The position numbers were made by a program, and so were the translations under genes. Of a DNA stretch of 64,000 nucleotides, positions 49,777-58,369 are shown one piece after another. Below the pieces are notes generated by a model, which was not told the origin of the DNA, ran no database searches, and was given only the letters and a program-made list of their open reading frames with translations. Positions within the stretch are counted from its first letter, which is position 1. Every line of letters starts with the position of its first letter. Origin of the DNA: JALVIU01 sp964462295 (GTDB lineage: Bacteria > Atribacterota > JALVIU01); assembly GCA_964462295.1 (NCBI GenBank), contig CAYWXH010000003.1:11540-75539 (forward strand), given 5' to 3'.

Positions 49777-51963
49777 ATGGGAGATACTTATGATACCAGC
49801 CAATATATAAGCATATTTCTCTCAGAGGCTGAAGACCAACTTGAGAAAATAGAACAGGCTCTTTTAGAATTAGAAAAAGAAAGTGATAATAAAGAAGTAT
49901 TAAATGAGATGTTTAGATATTTCCATACCCTTAAAGGTTCATCTGCAGCTATGGGGTTCACCCTCATGTCAGAGGTGGCCCACAAAGGTGAAAATATCTT
50001 GGATAAGATTAGAAAAGGAGAGATGGAAGTTACCTCAGATATAGTCGATCTCATGTTTGAATGCTTGGATACCCTAAATGCTATGAAGGATATGATAGAA
50101 AATGGAGAAGAGCCTGTAATGGATGTAGATGAACTATTGGAAAAGTTAGAAAAGGCAGCATCAGGCACTCCTTCTTCATCTACCGATAAAAAAGAAAAAG
50201 AAGAAGTAAAAGAGGAACAAAAAGAAGAACCTCAGGAAAGGAGCTTTGAGGGGGATATAGGGATAGAGTTGAATGAATACGATAAGTTAGTCCTCGAAGA
50301 GGCAGAACAGAAGGGCTTAAATATTTATTATATAGAGGTCACCTTATCTTCAGAGACACTCATGAAAGCAGTAAGGGCATTTATGGTATTTAATAAATTA
50401 AAGGAAATGGGAGAAGTAGTAAAATCCGTACCTGATGCCTCTGACCTTGAAGCAGAAAAGTTTGATAGAGATTTTAAACTTATATTTATCTCGAAAGAAG
50501 ATAAAGATGTTGTTTATAAAGCAATAGCTAATATCTCTGAAATAGAAAGGGTTGAGATAAAGCCCTTGAAGGCAAAAGAGGCTATCTCTGGAAAAGGATC
50601 TCAACCTTTGGAGGAAAAGACGGTTCCAAAAGAGGAGACAAAAAAAGAGCAAGATGTAAAAAAGGTAGAAAAAACTGCTCAAACACAACCCAAGGCTGCA
50701 AAAGATAAAGCTCAGGCAAAACCTCAAAAGAAACAAGAACATACCATAAGGGTAAGTATAGAAAAGTTAGATGTGCTTTTGAACCTGGTAGGGGAGCTTG
50801 TTATAGATAGAAGTAAACTTGCCCAGATTGGGGAGATTTTAGAGGCAAGGTATAAAGAAAGTGAAATATCAGATGAACTTCGTGATACAGTATCTCATAT
50901 TGAGAGAATAGCAAATGACCTTCAGGAAAATATAATGAAGGCAAGGATGCTTCCTATAGGTCAGTTATTTAGTAGATTTCCTCGAATGATGAGGGATCTT
51001 TCCCGGAAAATGGGGAAAAAGATAAACTTCATCATGAGCGGTGAAGACACAGAACTTGATAGAACTGTGATAGAAGAAATGGGAGACCTCCTTATACATC
51101 TTTTGAGAAATGCTGTAGATCATGGAATAGAACCAGAAGAAGAAAGGATTGCAAAAGGAAAAGATCCTGTAGGTACTATAAAGTTAAGCGCAAGGCATGA
51201 AGAGAGTCATATTATAATAGAGATTGAGGACGATGGAGGGGGAATAGACCCTGAAAAGATAAAAGAGGCAGCGATTCGTAAGGGTTTTGCAACACCTGAG
51301 GAACTTTCAAGACTTTCAGATGAGGAGATTATAAACTTTATCTTTTTACCTGGATTTAGTTCTGCAAAAAAGGTTACAGATGTCTCAGGTAGGGGTGTTG
51401 GTCTTGATGCAGTAAAAGATGGAATTGAGCGCCTTAAAGGTCAGATAGAGGTAGAGTCAGTACCAGGTAAAGGAAGTAAGTTTATATTGAAACTCCCACT
51501 AACCCTTGCTATAATAAAGGCGCTCTTAGTTGAGGCTATAAATATTACTTTTGCAATTCCACTTATCTCTGTGGAAGAGATTATAAGGATAAAAAATGAG
51601 GAGATTCCTTCTCGTGTTAAAATGGTTAAGGGCCATAGGGTAATTAAATTAAGGGGAATGGTATTGCCCTTGGTAAGTATGGGTGAGATATTTGATATGG
51701 AAGATAAGGAAAAGGACCCTGATAGGATGCTTATAGTAGTTGTAAAAGCTGATCAGAGAAAACTTGGAATAATAGTTGATGAACTTATAGGAGGTCAAGA
51801 TGTAGTAATTAAGAGCTTAGGGGCTTATCTTGGAAAGGGTAGGCTCTTTGGAAAGATTCCAGGGCTTGCAGGTTCCACAATACTGGGAAGTGGAAAGGTG
51901 GCCCTTATTCTGGATATAGCTACTTTAGTAAAAGATATCGAAAAAAAGACAAGGAGGGAATAA
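49777..51963 (+). CDS. cheA: chemotaxis histidine kinase CheA
   Basis: A 728-residue cytoplasmic kinase. Domains: HPt (H50 in YFHTLKGSSAAMG), a P2 response-regulator-binding region (about 170-270) after an acidic linker, a Lys/Gln-rich linker, P3 dimerisation (about 325-395), HATPase (HLLRNAVDHGIEPEEER N box; EDDGGGIDPEKIKE G1; GRGVGLDAVKDGIERL G2) and a CheW-like P5. ATG 49777 is set by AAGGAGGA 7 nt upstream. No cheW gene is in the window. Confidence 0.96.
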   Translation: MGDTYDTSQYISIFLSEAEDQLEKIEQALLELEKESDNKEVLNEMFRYFHTLKGSSAAMGFTLMSEVAHKGENILDKIRKGEMEVTSDIVDLMFECLDTLNAMKDMIENGEEPVMDVDELLEKLEKAASGTPSSSTDKKEKEEVKEEQKEEPQERSFEGDIGIELNEYDKLVLEEAEQKGLNIYYIEVTLSSETLMKAVRAFMVFNKLKEMGEVVKSVPDASDLEAEKFDRDFKLIFISKEDKDVVYKAIANISEIERVEIKPLKAKEAISGKGSQPLEEKTVPKEETKKEQDVKKVEKTAQTQPKAAKDKAQAKPQKKQEHTIRVSIEKLDVLLNLVGELVIDRSKLAQIGEILEARYKESEISDELRDTVSHIERIANDLQENIMKARMLPIGQLFSRFPRMMRDLSRKMGKKINFIMSGEDTELDRTVIEEMGDLLIHLLRNAVDHGIEPEEERIAKGKDPVGTIKLSARHEESHIIIEIEDDGGGIDPEKIKEAAIRKGFATPEELSRLSDEEIINFIFLPGFSSAKKVTDVSGRGVGLDAVKDGIERLKGQIEVESVPGKGSKFILKLPLTLAIIKALLVEAINITFAIPLISVEEIIRIKNEEIPSRVKMVKGHRVIKLRGMVLPLVSMGEIFDMEDKEKDPDRMLIVVVKADQRKLGIIVDELIGGQDVVIKSLGAYLGKGRLFGKIPGLAGSTILGSGKVALILDIATLVKDIEKKTRRE

Positions 51964-51966
51964 AAA

Positions 51967-52329
51967 ATGGGTGCTCGCATATTAATTGTGGATGATGCTG
52001 CATTTATGAGAATGATGATAAAAAATATTCTTACAAGCAATGGTTATGAAGTTGTAGGAGAGGCAGAAAATGGTCTTCAGGCAGTTGAAAAATATAAAGA
52101 ATTAAAACCAGATCTTGTTACTATGGATATTACAATGCCTGAAATGGATGGTATTGCGGCAGTTAAAGAGATAAAAAAGATCGATCCTAATGCAAGAATT
52201 ATTATGTGTAGTGCAATGGGACAACAATCTATGGTAATTGAGGCTATTCAGGCAGGGGCCAAAGATTTTATAGTAAAGCCTTTTAATCCTCAAAGGGTTT
52301 TAGAAGCCGTAGAAAAAGCTTTATCCTAG
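51967..52329 (+). CDS. cheY: chemotaxis response regulator CheY
   Basis: A 120-residue single receiver domain: D9, D10, phospho-acceptor D54 (VTMDITMPEMDG), the conserved Ser/Thr in IIMCSAMGQ and K104 (DFIVKPF). The sequence resembles Thermotoga/Bacillus CheY (GARILIVDDAAFMRMMIKNIL). It is phosphorylated by CheA and dephosphorylated by CheC. It starts 3 nt after the cheA stop. Confidence 0.95.
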   Translation: MGARILIVDDAAFMRMMIKNILTSNGYEVVGEAENGLQAVEKYKELKPDLVTMDITMPEMDGIAAVKEIKKIDPNARIIMCSAMGQQSMVIEAIQAGAKDFIVKPFNPQRVLEAVEKALS

Positions 52330-52336
52330 CTTTAAG

Positions 52337-53425
52337 ATGAGGTGGGTTTCTTTAAAATTTGTCAAGCCACATATGCGCTTGGCCAAGTCTATATATTCAT
52401 CAGATGGTAGGGTACTCCTTGCAGCAGGGATTGAATTAAATGAGCGTTTTATTCAACGACTCAGAGAGCTTGGGATAAATGGGGCTTATATTGAAGATGG
52501 TATAACTGAAGATATTATAGTTGAGGATGTAATATCTGATAAGACAAGACTTGAGGCTATACATACAATTAGAAATATAATGGAAGAGATAGATATAGAA
52601 AAGTGTATAGATGAAGAGGCTAAGGAAAGAATAAAAGTAGATCTTGCACGGGGTGCAGTTTCAAAGATTCTTGATGACCTAAGTTTGAATAGAGACTTGA
52701 TAGTTAGCCTTTTGGATCTTAGGTCTTATAATGATTATACATTTGCCCATTCGGTTAATGTAACAATTCTTTCTCTGGTTTTAGGTGTCGCACTTTCTCT
52801 TAATGAACTTGAAATAAAGGACCTGGGCATAGGGGCCTTACTTCATGATGTAGGTATGGCAAGAATTCCAAAGAAAATATACCTAAAACCAGGTCCTCTT
52901 ACCAAAAAAGAGTATGAAATAATAAAAGAACACCCAAGGATCGGATTTGATCTTTTGAGATGGAATCAGGATATAAGCCTGGTTGCCGCTCATGTGGCGT
53001 ATCAGCATCATGAGAGGATGAATGGTACAGGGTATCCGAGAAAACTCGAAGGAGATCGTATACATAGATTTGCTCAAATTACCATGGTTTCCGATGTGTA
53101 TGATTCTTTAACATCAGATAGGGTATATAGAAAAAGGGTGTTGCCACATGAGGCGGTGGAATATCTTATGGGAGGAGCAGGCACACTCTTTAGTTTAAGG
53201 GTGGTAGAGGCATTTGTAAAACATGTAGCTATATATCCTATAGGTGTAATGATAAGATTGAATACAGGAGAAAAAGGAGTGGTCGCAAAAATAAATAAAC
53301 CTCTTCTTGCACGGCCTGTGATAAAGATTATACAGGATAAAGATGGGAATCCATTAAAAAATCCCAAATTAATAGACCTCTCCAAAGAGTTTACATTATC
53401 AATAGTTGAGGTGTTGGAAGGTTAG
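52337..53425 (+). CDS. HD-GYP c-di-GMP phosphodiesterase
   Basis: A 362-residue protein with an N-terminal DUF3391-like segment (WVSLKFVKPHMRLAKSIY) and an HD-GYP domain: HSVNVTILSLVLG, ALLHDVGMARIPKKIY, KEHPRIGFDLL, and the GYP loop HHERMNGTGYPRKLEGD. These enzymes hydrolyse c-di-GMP. In this operon it opposes the PilZ brake, favouring swimming. It overlaps the prepilin peptidase start by 20 nt. No ribosome-binding site is evident at ATG 52337. Confidence 0.93.
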   Translation: MRWVSLKFVKPHMRLAKSIYSSDGRVLLAAGIELNERFIQRLRELGINGAYIEDGITEDIIVEDVISDKTRLEAIHTIRNIMEEIDIEKCIDEEAKERIKVDLARGAVSKILDDLSLNRDLIVSLLDLRSYNDYTFAHSVNVTILSLVLGVALSLNELEIKDLGIGALLHDVGMARIPKKIYLKPGPLTKKEYEIIKEHPRIGFDLLRWNQDISLVAAHVAYQHHERMNGTGYPRKLEGDRIHRFAQITMVSDVYDSLTSDRVYRKRVLPHEAVEYLMGGAGTLFSLRVVEAFVKHVAIYPIGVMIRLNTGEKGVVAKINKPLLARPVIKIIQDKDGNPLKNPKLIDLSKEFTLSIVEVLEG

Positions 53426-54176
53426 TTATTATCTCTTTATTACGATCATTTTTATATTTGGCCTTATTTTGGGAAGTTTTTTTAATGTATGTATATATAG
53501 GATCCCAAGAAGAGAGTCTATTATATTTCCTCCCTCTCATTGTCCAAAATGCGGTACCCCTTTAAAATTTTATGATAATATTCCTGTAGTAAGCTATCTT
53601 TTATTAGGGGGCAGATGTAGATACTGTAAGGAGAAAATATCTCCAATATATCCTATTACAGAACTTACCACAGGAATATTGTATGTAGGGCTTTACATAC
53701 ATTACGGTACCAATCTATTTTTATTTTTTACCTTTCTTATCTTTGTATCTTTTCTTATAATAATTACATTTATAGATTTGGAACATATGATAATTCCAGA
53801 TATCTTAGTATTTCCAGGAATTTTTATAGGCCTTTTGCTTTCATTGATAAGGGGAGATACAATTTTTTTAGATAGCCTCCTTGGCCTTTTGATCGGGGGA
53901 GGTGTTATATTTTTGATAGTTTTTCTAAGTAGAGGTGGAATGGGAGAGGGTGATATAAAACTTTCTGCAATGATTGGAAGTTTTTTGGGGGTAAAATTTA
54001 CAATTATTACACTTTTGTCATCCTTTATTTTAGGAGGAATTGTGGGGATTCTCTTGCTTTTCCTTAAGATTAAAAGTAGAAAGGACCCCATACCTTTTGG
54101 GCCATTTCTTGCCTTAGGGGCTATTTTATCTTTATTTTGGGGCCAAACAATTGCAAATATATGGGGGTGGTATTAA
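53406..54176 (+). CDS. prepilin peptidase (A24 family)
   Basis: A 256-residue integral membrane enzyme cutting type IV prepilin-like leaders. It has an N-terminal TM, GSFFNVCIYRIPRRESII, two CxxC pairs (HCPKCGTPL and CRYCKEKI), and the aspartic residues in ITFIDLEHMIIPD and GGMGEGDIKLS (GxGD). TTG 53406 is the only start codon before the first TM, inside the HD-GYP end; its ribosome site is weak. A pilin substrate gene is not in the window, so this suggests type IV pili or a DNA-uptake system elsewhere. Confidence 0.9.
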   Translation: MRCWKVSYYLFITIIFIFGLILGSFFNVCIYRIPRRESIIFPPSHCPKCGTPLKFYDNIPVVSYLLLGGRCRYCKEKISPIYPITELTTGILYVGLYIHYGTNLFLFFTFLIFVSFLIIITFIDLEHMIIPDILVFPGIFIGLLLSLIRGDTIFLDSLLGLLIGGGVIFLIVFLSRGGMGEGDIKLSAMIGSFLGVKFTIITLLSSFILGGIVGILLLFLKIKSRKDPIPFGPFLALGAILSLFWGQTIANIWGWY

Positions 54177-55301
54177 ATGGAAGTATCAAGACTAAATAAA
54201 ATACCAGAGCCGATATCTATTGAGATAGATAGTATATTTGAAGAACTCTCTGATAGGGAAAAAAGAGATGTTGATAGAGAAATTTTAGGTCTTTCTATTA
54301 CTCCCTTTGATATACTTAATGAAACACTATCAGGTATAAGACCAGGATTCTACTATGGTATAGCGGGTGCACCCAGAAGAGGTAAGACAAACCTTACTTT
54401 GGAGCTTGGGTTATTGGTTGCAAAAAATAATAAGATCCCAGTACTTTTCTATTCATGGGAACAGACTAGAAAGGTATTGGTAGCAAGACTGTTGTCTAAA
54501 AAAAGTGGTATACCCCCTGCGCTTATTATGGGAGAAAATATATATAAAAGACCTGAACTTAAAGAAAAACTTGAAGATGCAAGAGAAGAACTTAGAGAGG
54601 TTTCAGAATGGTTTTATATGGTTGAAGCAGGAAGGATGCACAAAATATCCAGAATTCGTGAAGATGCTATGCGTATAATGGATATGAAAAAAACAGATAA
54701 GATTGCTATATTTATAGATTATTTACAAAAAGTGCCCCCGGAAAAACCTGTACAAGATATGTCTTATCGTATAGATGATATATCTGCTGGACTTGCCGAA
54801 CTTAGCCTTGAGCTTAGCTCCCCAGTATTTGCTATCTCTTCTCTTAATAAAGAGGGACTTAAATTGGATGAGACAGAGGATGATTCTCGTCCCACTATGC
54901 ATCACTGTACAGGGAGTGGAGACCTTGAATATGATCTAGATGTTGCCATGATTTTATCTAAGGATTGGCCAGATACGAAAAGTTTAAAAAAACAGATAGA
55001 TGAAAGGCTTAAGGCCCAAGGTATTGACCCTTATTCTTACCCTATGCCAAGGATAGATGTTATAAATATGTTTATAGATAAAAATAGAGATGCTATACCT
55101 GGTGTCTCAGATATTATTCAATATCTATTTTTTATAGACCAGAATATGTATTTGGAGATAGGATATAAGCTTCCTGTAGAGATGGACCCATCTAAATTTA
55201 ATAGATATGTAAAAATTGAGAAGATTATAGATACTTTAGTTGAGAAAGGGTTAATCTTCCAGGATCTTGAACAATGGAAAAAGAAAAGTTTAAAGATATA
55301 G
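54177..55301 (+). CDS. DnaB-like (RecA-fold) ATPase in the motility operon
   Basis: A 374-residue protein with the DnaB helicase C-terminal fold but no DnaB N-terminal domain. Walker A is GAPRRGKTN (64-72). LFYSWEQT places E95 where DnaB-type enzymes have the catalytic Glu (SLEM). Walker B is IAIFIDYLQKV (D181), then FAISSLNKEG in place of the usual LSQLNR sensor. A C-terminal ~90 residues include a winged-helix-like YVKIEKIIDTLVEKGLIF. It is probably not the replicative helicase. It overlaps a sigma-factor gene by 28 nt. The function is unknown; it may be a KaiC-like regulatory ATPase. Confidence 0.75.
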   Translation: MEVSRLNKIPEPISIEIDSIFEELSDREKRDVDREILGLSITPFDILNETLSGIRPGFYYGIAGAPRRGKTNLTLELGLLVAKNNKIPVLFYSWEQTRKVLVARLLSKKSGIPPALIMGENIYKRPELKEKLEDAREELREVSEWFYMVEAGRMHKISRIREDAMRIMDMKKTDKIAIFIDYLQKVPPEKPVQDMSYRIDDISAGLAELSLELSSPVFAISSLNKEGLKLDETEDDSRPTMHHCTGSGDLEYDLDVAMILSKDWPDTKSLKKQIDERLKAQGIDPYSYPMPRIDVINMFIDKNRDAIPGVSDIIQYLFFIDQNMYLEIGYKLPVEMDPSKFNRYVKIEKIIDTLVEKGLIFQDLEQWKKKSLKI

Positions 55302-55969
55302 AAACTTTTTTTCCATTAGTCGAAAAGATTGCACGAAAATACAAAAAATCTCACATAGAACTTGATGATCTCCGTCAACAGGGAATGGTAGGACTTTTAG
55401 AGGCTCTACGTGCATATGATCCAGAAAGAGAAAAAACCTTATTTGCATTTGTGTCAAAATATATAGAGGGCTCTATAAGGCATTATATAAGGGATAAGTC
55501 TACACTCATTAGATATCCAAGGTGGTTTAGGGCATTGGCAAAGCGCATAGAGAATTTTATAGTAGATTTTAAAGAAAAAAGTGGGAGGCCACCTTCTATT
55601 TCCGAGATAGGAGAATCTTTAAATATTCAAGAAGATGGAATAAGGGAATATTTTCGAATAAAAACACTCCTTTATTTTCAATATTTTGAAGATAGTGAAA
55701 ATAAACAAAATATTGATTATAAATCTTTACGGACAAAGATAAGACATAAGACTTATGAAAGCTTTAAACTTCCTATAGAGGATATACTTACACTCTATGA
55801 TGCCATAGATACACTTTCAGAATTGAAGAAAAAGGTCGTTTATTATATATTTTTTCAAGGGTACACACATAAAGAAACAGCAGAGGAGATCGGTATATCA
55901 GAGAGACATGTTTCCCGGATGAAGAAAGAAGCACTTAATGAGCTTAAGGACAAATTAAAAGACAATTAA
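55274..55969 (+). CDS. second sigma-70 family factor
   Basis: A 231-residue sigma factor. Region 2 is ELDDLRQQGMVGLLEALRAYDPEREKTLFAFVSKYI, then IRHYIRDKSTLIRYPRW; region 3 is GRPPSISEIGESLNIQEDGIREYF; region 4 is LSELKKKVVYYIFFQGYTHKETAEEIGISERHVSRMKKEAL. It is not FliA, which is encoded at 45369; layout is like SigB/SigF/SigG alternative factors. It overlaps the DnaB-like ATPase gene by 28 nt and is the last gene of the motility operon; no anti-sigma gene is seen next to it. Confidence 0.88.
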   Translation: MEKEKFKDIETFFPLVEKIARKYKKSHIELDDLRQQGMVGLLEALRAYDPEREKTLFAFVSKYIEGSIRHYIRDKSTLIRYPRWFRALAKRIENFIVDFKEKSGRPPSISEIGESLNIQEDGIREYFRIKTLLYFQYFEDSENKQNIDYKSLRTKIRHKTYESFKLPIEDILTLYDAIDTLSELKKKVVYYIFFQGYTHKETAEEIGISERHVSRMKKEALNELKDKLKDN

Positions 55970-55971
55970 CC

Positions 55972-56000
55972 TTGACATATATAGGTCCTTGTGTTAAACT
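55972..56000 (+). promoter_or_regulatory. promoter of the amino-acid ABC transporter operon
   Basis: TTGACA (55972-55977, consensus), 17-nt spacer, TAAACT (55995-56000), with TG at 55992-55993. Predicted +1 near 56007, then AAAAGGAGGT before ATG 56048. It begins within a few nt of the sigma-factor stop. Confidence 0.78.
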
Positions 56001-56047
56001 ATTTTTCAAAATAATTTTTAGTATGAAAATAAAAAGGAGGTTGTGAA

Positions 56048-56809
56048 ATGTTGAAAAAAGTAGCTCTTGTGACCTTTGTTTTAATTTTTGCTTTTTCTTT
56101 AGTCTCTTTTGCAGGTACATATGATGAGATCATGAAAAGTGGTGTAATAAAAGTAGGTAATGATGCTACATATGCACCATTTGAATATCGCAATTTTAAA
56201 AATGAAATAGTAGGTTTTGATATTGATCTCTTAAAAGAACTTGTAAAGGAGATGGGCAATCTTAAGTTGGAAATTATTGATACTGCATGGGATGGTATTA
56301 TCCCTGGTCTTTTATCCAAAAAGTATGATATGATTATGTCTGCTATGACTATTACTAAAGAAAGGGCAAAAAAGGTTACCTTCTCTGACCCATACTTTGA
56401 AACAGGACAAGTAATAGTTGTTGCAAAAGATAGAGATGATATAAAAACCGTAAAAGATCTTGAAGGCAAAGTTATAGCTGTACAGCTTGGTACAACAGGT
56501 GATTTTGCTGCAAGTAAGATTAAAGGGGCAAAAATAAAGAGATTTGATACTATTGATAAGGCATATTTTGAAGTAATGCTCGGCAGGGCTGATGCAGTTG
56601 TCAACGACCTTGCACAGAGTGCATATGGTATTAAGAGATTCCCTCTTAAGATTGTAGGTAAGCCATTTACCGTAGAATATTATGGCATAGCCATGAGAAA
56701 AGAGGATAAAGACCTTCATAAAGCAGTAAATGCTGCCTTAAAGAAGTTGAAAGAAAATGGAACTTATGATAAAATATATGAAAAATGGTTTGGAAAGAAG
56801 GCAAAGTAA
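56048..56809 (+). CDS. polar amino-acid ABC transporter substrate-binding protein
   Basis: A 253-residue exported binding protein (SBP family 3). Signal peptide MLKKVALVTFVLIFAFSLVSFA, then IKVGNDATYAPFEYRN, GFDIDLLKELVKEMGN, MSAMTITKERAKKVTFSDPYFETGQ. No lipobox Cys, so it is either secreted or periplasmic. The ligand (Gln, Glu, His, Arg or other) cannot be read from sequence. It has its own strong promoter; a palindrome separates it from the permease. Confidence 0.93.
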   Translation: MLKKVALVTFVLIFAFSLVSFAGTYDEIMKSGVIKVGNDATYAPFEYRNFKNEIVGFDIDLLKELVKEMGNLKLEIIDTAWDGIIPGLLSKKYDMIMSAMTITKERAKKVTFSDPYFETGQVIVVAKDRDDIKTVKDLEGKVIAVQLGTTGDFAASKIKGAKIKRFDTIDKAYFEVMLGRADAVVNDLAQSAYGIKRFPLKIVGKPFTVEYYGIAMRKEDKDLHKAVNAALKKLKENGTYDKIYEKWFGKKAK

Positions 56810-56836
56810 AAAATAATTGAACTATAATTAAAATTT

Positions 56837-56864
56837 ATAATGCTCCCCATATGGGGAGCATTAT
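56837..56864. repeat. 28-bp palindrome between binding protein and permease
   Basis: Perfect 14-bp arms, 56837-56850 and 56851-56864, with GC core GCTCCCC/GGGGAGC. Only a weak T-rich stretch follows, so it is more likely an mRNA stabiliser or partial attenuator than a full terminator. Such a hairpin would leave more binding protein than permease mRNA. Confidence 0.72.
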
Positions 56865-56880
56865 GTTTAAGGAGGATGAA

Positions 56881-57537
56881 TTGCACCTTGATTTTAATGT
56901 ACTAATACAATCATTTCCTTATCTTTTGGCAGGGGCTTGGATGACGGTAAAGATTACATCTTTATCCGTTGCAGTCGGGATTGTTATAGGGATAATTGGA
57001 GGACTTATGAGAGTCTCTAAAAATCCTATTCTTTATTGGATTTCTACGGTATATGTGGAGATTATAAGAGGGACCCCTCTGCTTGTTCAGATTTTTATTG
57101 TATATTTTGGTCTTCCATCTTTAGGCTTAAAACTCACACCTTATCTTTCTGCAGTTGCGGCACTTGGGATAAACAGTGGTGCATATGTTTCTGAAATAGT
57201 AAGGGGTGGAATACAATCTATCTCACGAGGGCAGATGGAGGCCGCAAGATCTTTGGGTATGAGTTATGTTCAGGCAATGCGTTATGTTATCCTCCCTCAG
57301 GCTCTTGTTAGGATTCTACCCCCACTGGGAAATGAATTTATAGCACTACTCAAAGACTCGTCATTGGTATCTACTATTGCTATTGCAGAACTTACCCGTG
57401 TAGGACAACAGATTATAACAAGAACATTTCAGTCATTCGAAATATGGACAGGTGTTGCACTTTTTTATTTTGTAATGACATTTATTATGTCAAGGATAGT
57501 AAGATTTTTAGAAAGTAGGTTGGCTATCAATGACTAG
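56881..57537 (+). CDS. amino-acid ABC transporter permease (HisM/GlnP-type)
   Basis: A 218-residue membrane permease with about five TM segments: AGAWMTVKITSLSVAVGIVIG at the N-terminus and the EAA loop EAARSLGMSYVQAMRYVILPQALVRILPPLGNE. TTG 56881 is chosen because AAGGAGG (56869-56875) lies 5 nt upstream; ATG 56851 and ATG 56863 in the same frame begin in or at the end of the palindrome and lack ribosome sites. It overlaps the ATPase gene by 8 nt. Confidence 0.9.
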   Translation: MHLDFNVLIQSFPYLLAGAWMTVKITSLSVAVGIVIGIIGGLMRVSKNPILYWISTVYVEIIRGTPLLVQIFIVYFGLPSLGLKLTPYLSAVAALGINSGAYVSEIVRGGIQSISRGQMEAARSLGMSYVQAMRYVILPQALVRILPPLGNEFIALLKDSSLVSTIAIAELTRVGQQIITRTFQSFEIWTGVALFYFVMTFIMSRIVRFLESRLAIND

Positions 57538-58282
57538 AGAAGATTACATTGTAAGGGCAATTGATGTTCATAAGTATTTTGGCAGAAATTATGTATTAAA
57601 GGGGATAAATCTTTCTGTAAAACGAAATGAAGTTGTTGCTATTATTGGTGCATCCGGATCAGGTAAGAGTACATTTTTGAGATGTTTAAATGGTCTTGAG
57701 AGAATCCAAAAAGGAAAGATTTATGTGGAAGACCAGGATGTACCATCTATACTGGATACCCCGCAGATTAATAAATTAAGACAAGATATTGGTATGATTT
57801 TCCAAAGTTTTAATCTATTCCCAAATTATACTGCACTTGGAAATATAACCCTTGCACTTACAAAGGTGAAAAAATTAAAAAAGAAAGATGCAGAAGAGAT
57901 AGGATATCGTTTTCTTGAAAAAGTTGGACTTCGGGATAAGGCAACTTCTTATCCGTTTAATCTTTCAGGAGGTCAACAACAGCGTATAGCTATTGCTAGG
58001 GCATTGGCTATGAATCCAAAGGTAATGATGTTTGATGAACCAACCTCTGCGCTTGATCCAGAGACGGTAAAAGATGTACTTGATGTTATGGAAGAACTTG
58101 CCCAAGAGGGTATGACAATGATTGTTGTAACCCATCAAATGGGTTTTGCAAAGGTAGCTGCAGATAGAGTAATTTATATGGATGAAGGGGCTATTGTAGA
58201 GGAAGGTACACCTGATGAGATCTTTTTAAATCCTAAAAATGAAAGAACTAAACAGTTTTTGGGGAAATTATTGGTAGTCTAG
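57530..58282 (+). CDS. amino-acid ABC transporter ATP-binding protein
   Basis: A 250-residue GlnQ/HisP-type ATPase: Walker A GASGSGKS (about 40-47), Q loop FQSFNLFPNYT, signature LSGGQQQRIAIARALA, Walker B MMFDEPTSALDPE, and H loop VTHQMGFA. It completes a three-gene importer with the upstream permease and binding protein. Confidence 0.95.
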   Translation: MTREDYIVRAIDVHKYFGRNYVLKGINLSVKRNEVVAIIGASGSGKSTFLRCLNGLERIQKGKIYVEDQDVPSILDTPQINKLRQDIGMIFQSFNLFPNYTALGNITLALTKVKKLKKKDAEEIGYRFLEKVGLRDKATSYPFNLSGGQQQRIAIARALAMNPKVMMFDEPTSALDPETVKDVLDVMEELAQEGMTMIVVTHQMGFAKVAADRVIYMDEGAIVEEGTPDEIFLNPKNERTKQFLGKLLVV

Positions 58283-58305
58283 TTTAGTATCTAATCGAAT
58301 ACAAG

Positions 58306-58345
58306 AAGGGAGGTGATTTTCTAATAATAAAAATGTATAATCTTA
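58306..58345 (+). promoter_or_regulatory. orphan extended Shine-Dalgarno and -10-like site before the peptide-binding protein
   Basis: GGGAGGTGATTTT (58308-58320) is an extended anti-16S match with no start codon at a usable distance; TATAAT lies at 58336-58341. The real ribosome site of the gene is separate (AAAAGGGAGG, 58352-58361). If transcripts start upstream, the orphan site sits in the leader, as in the PFOR leader; if TATAAT is the promoter, it is outside the mRNA. Confidence 0.35.
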
Positions 58346-58369
58346 AAATTTAAAAGGGAGGTGGCATTA

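Noticed and set aside
55999..56604. 201-residue ORF on minus strand opposite the amino-acid-binding protein
   Set aside because: It is antisense to a clear gene with signal peptide and SBP motifs, is Ser/Ile/Phe-rich as expected for complement reading, and has no family pattern.
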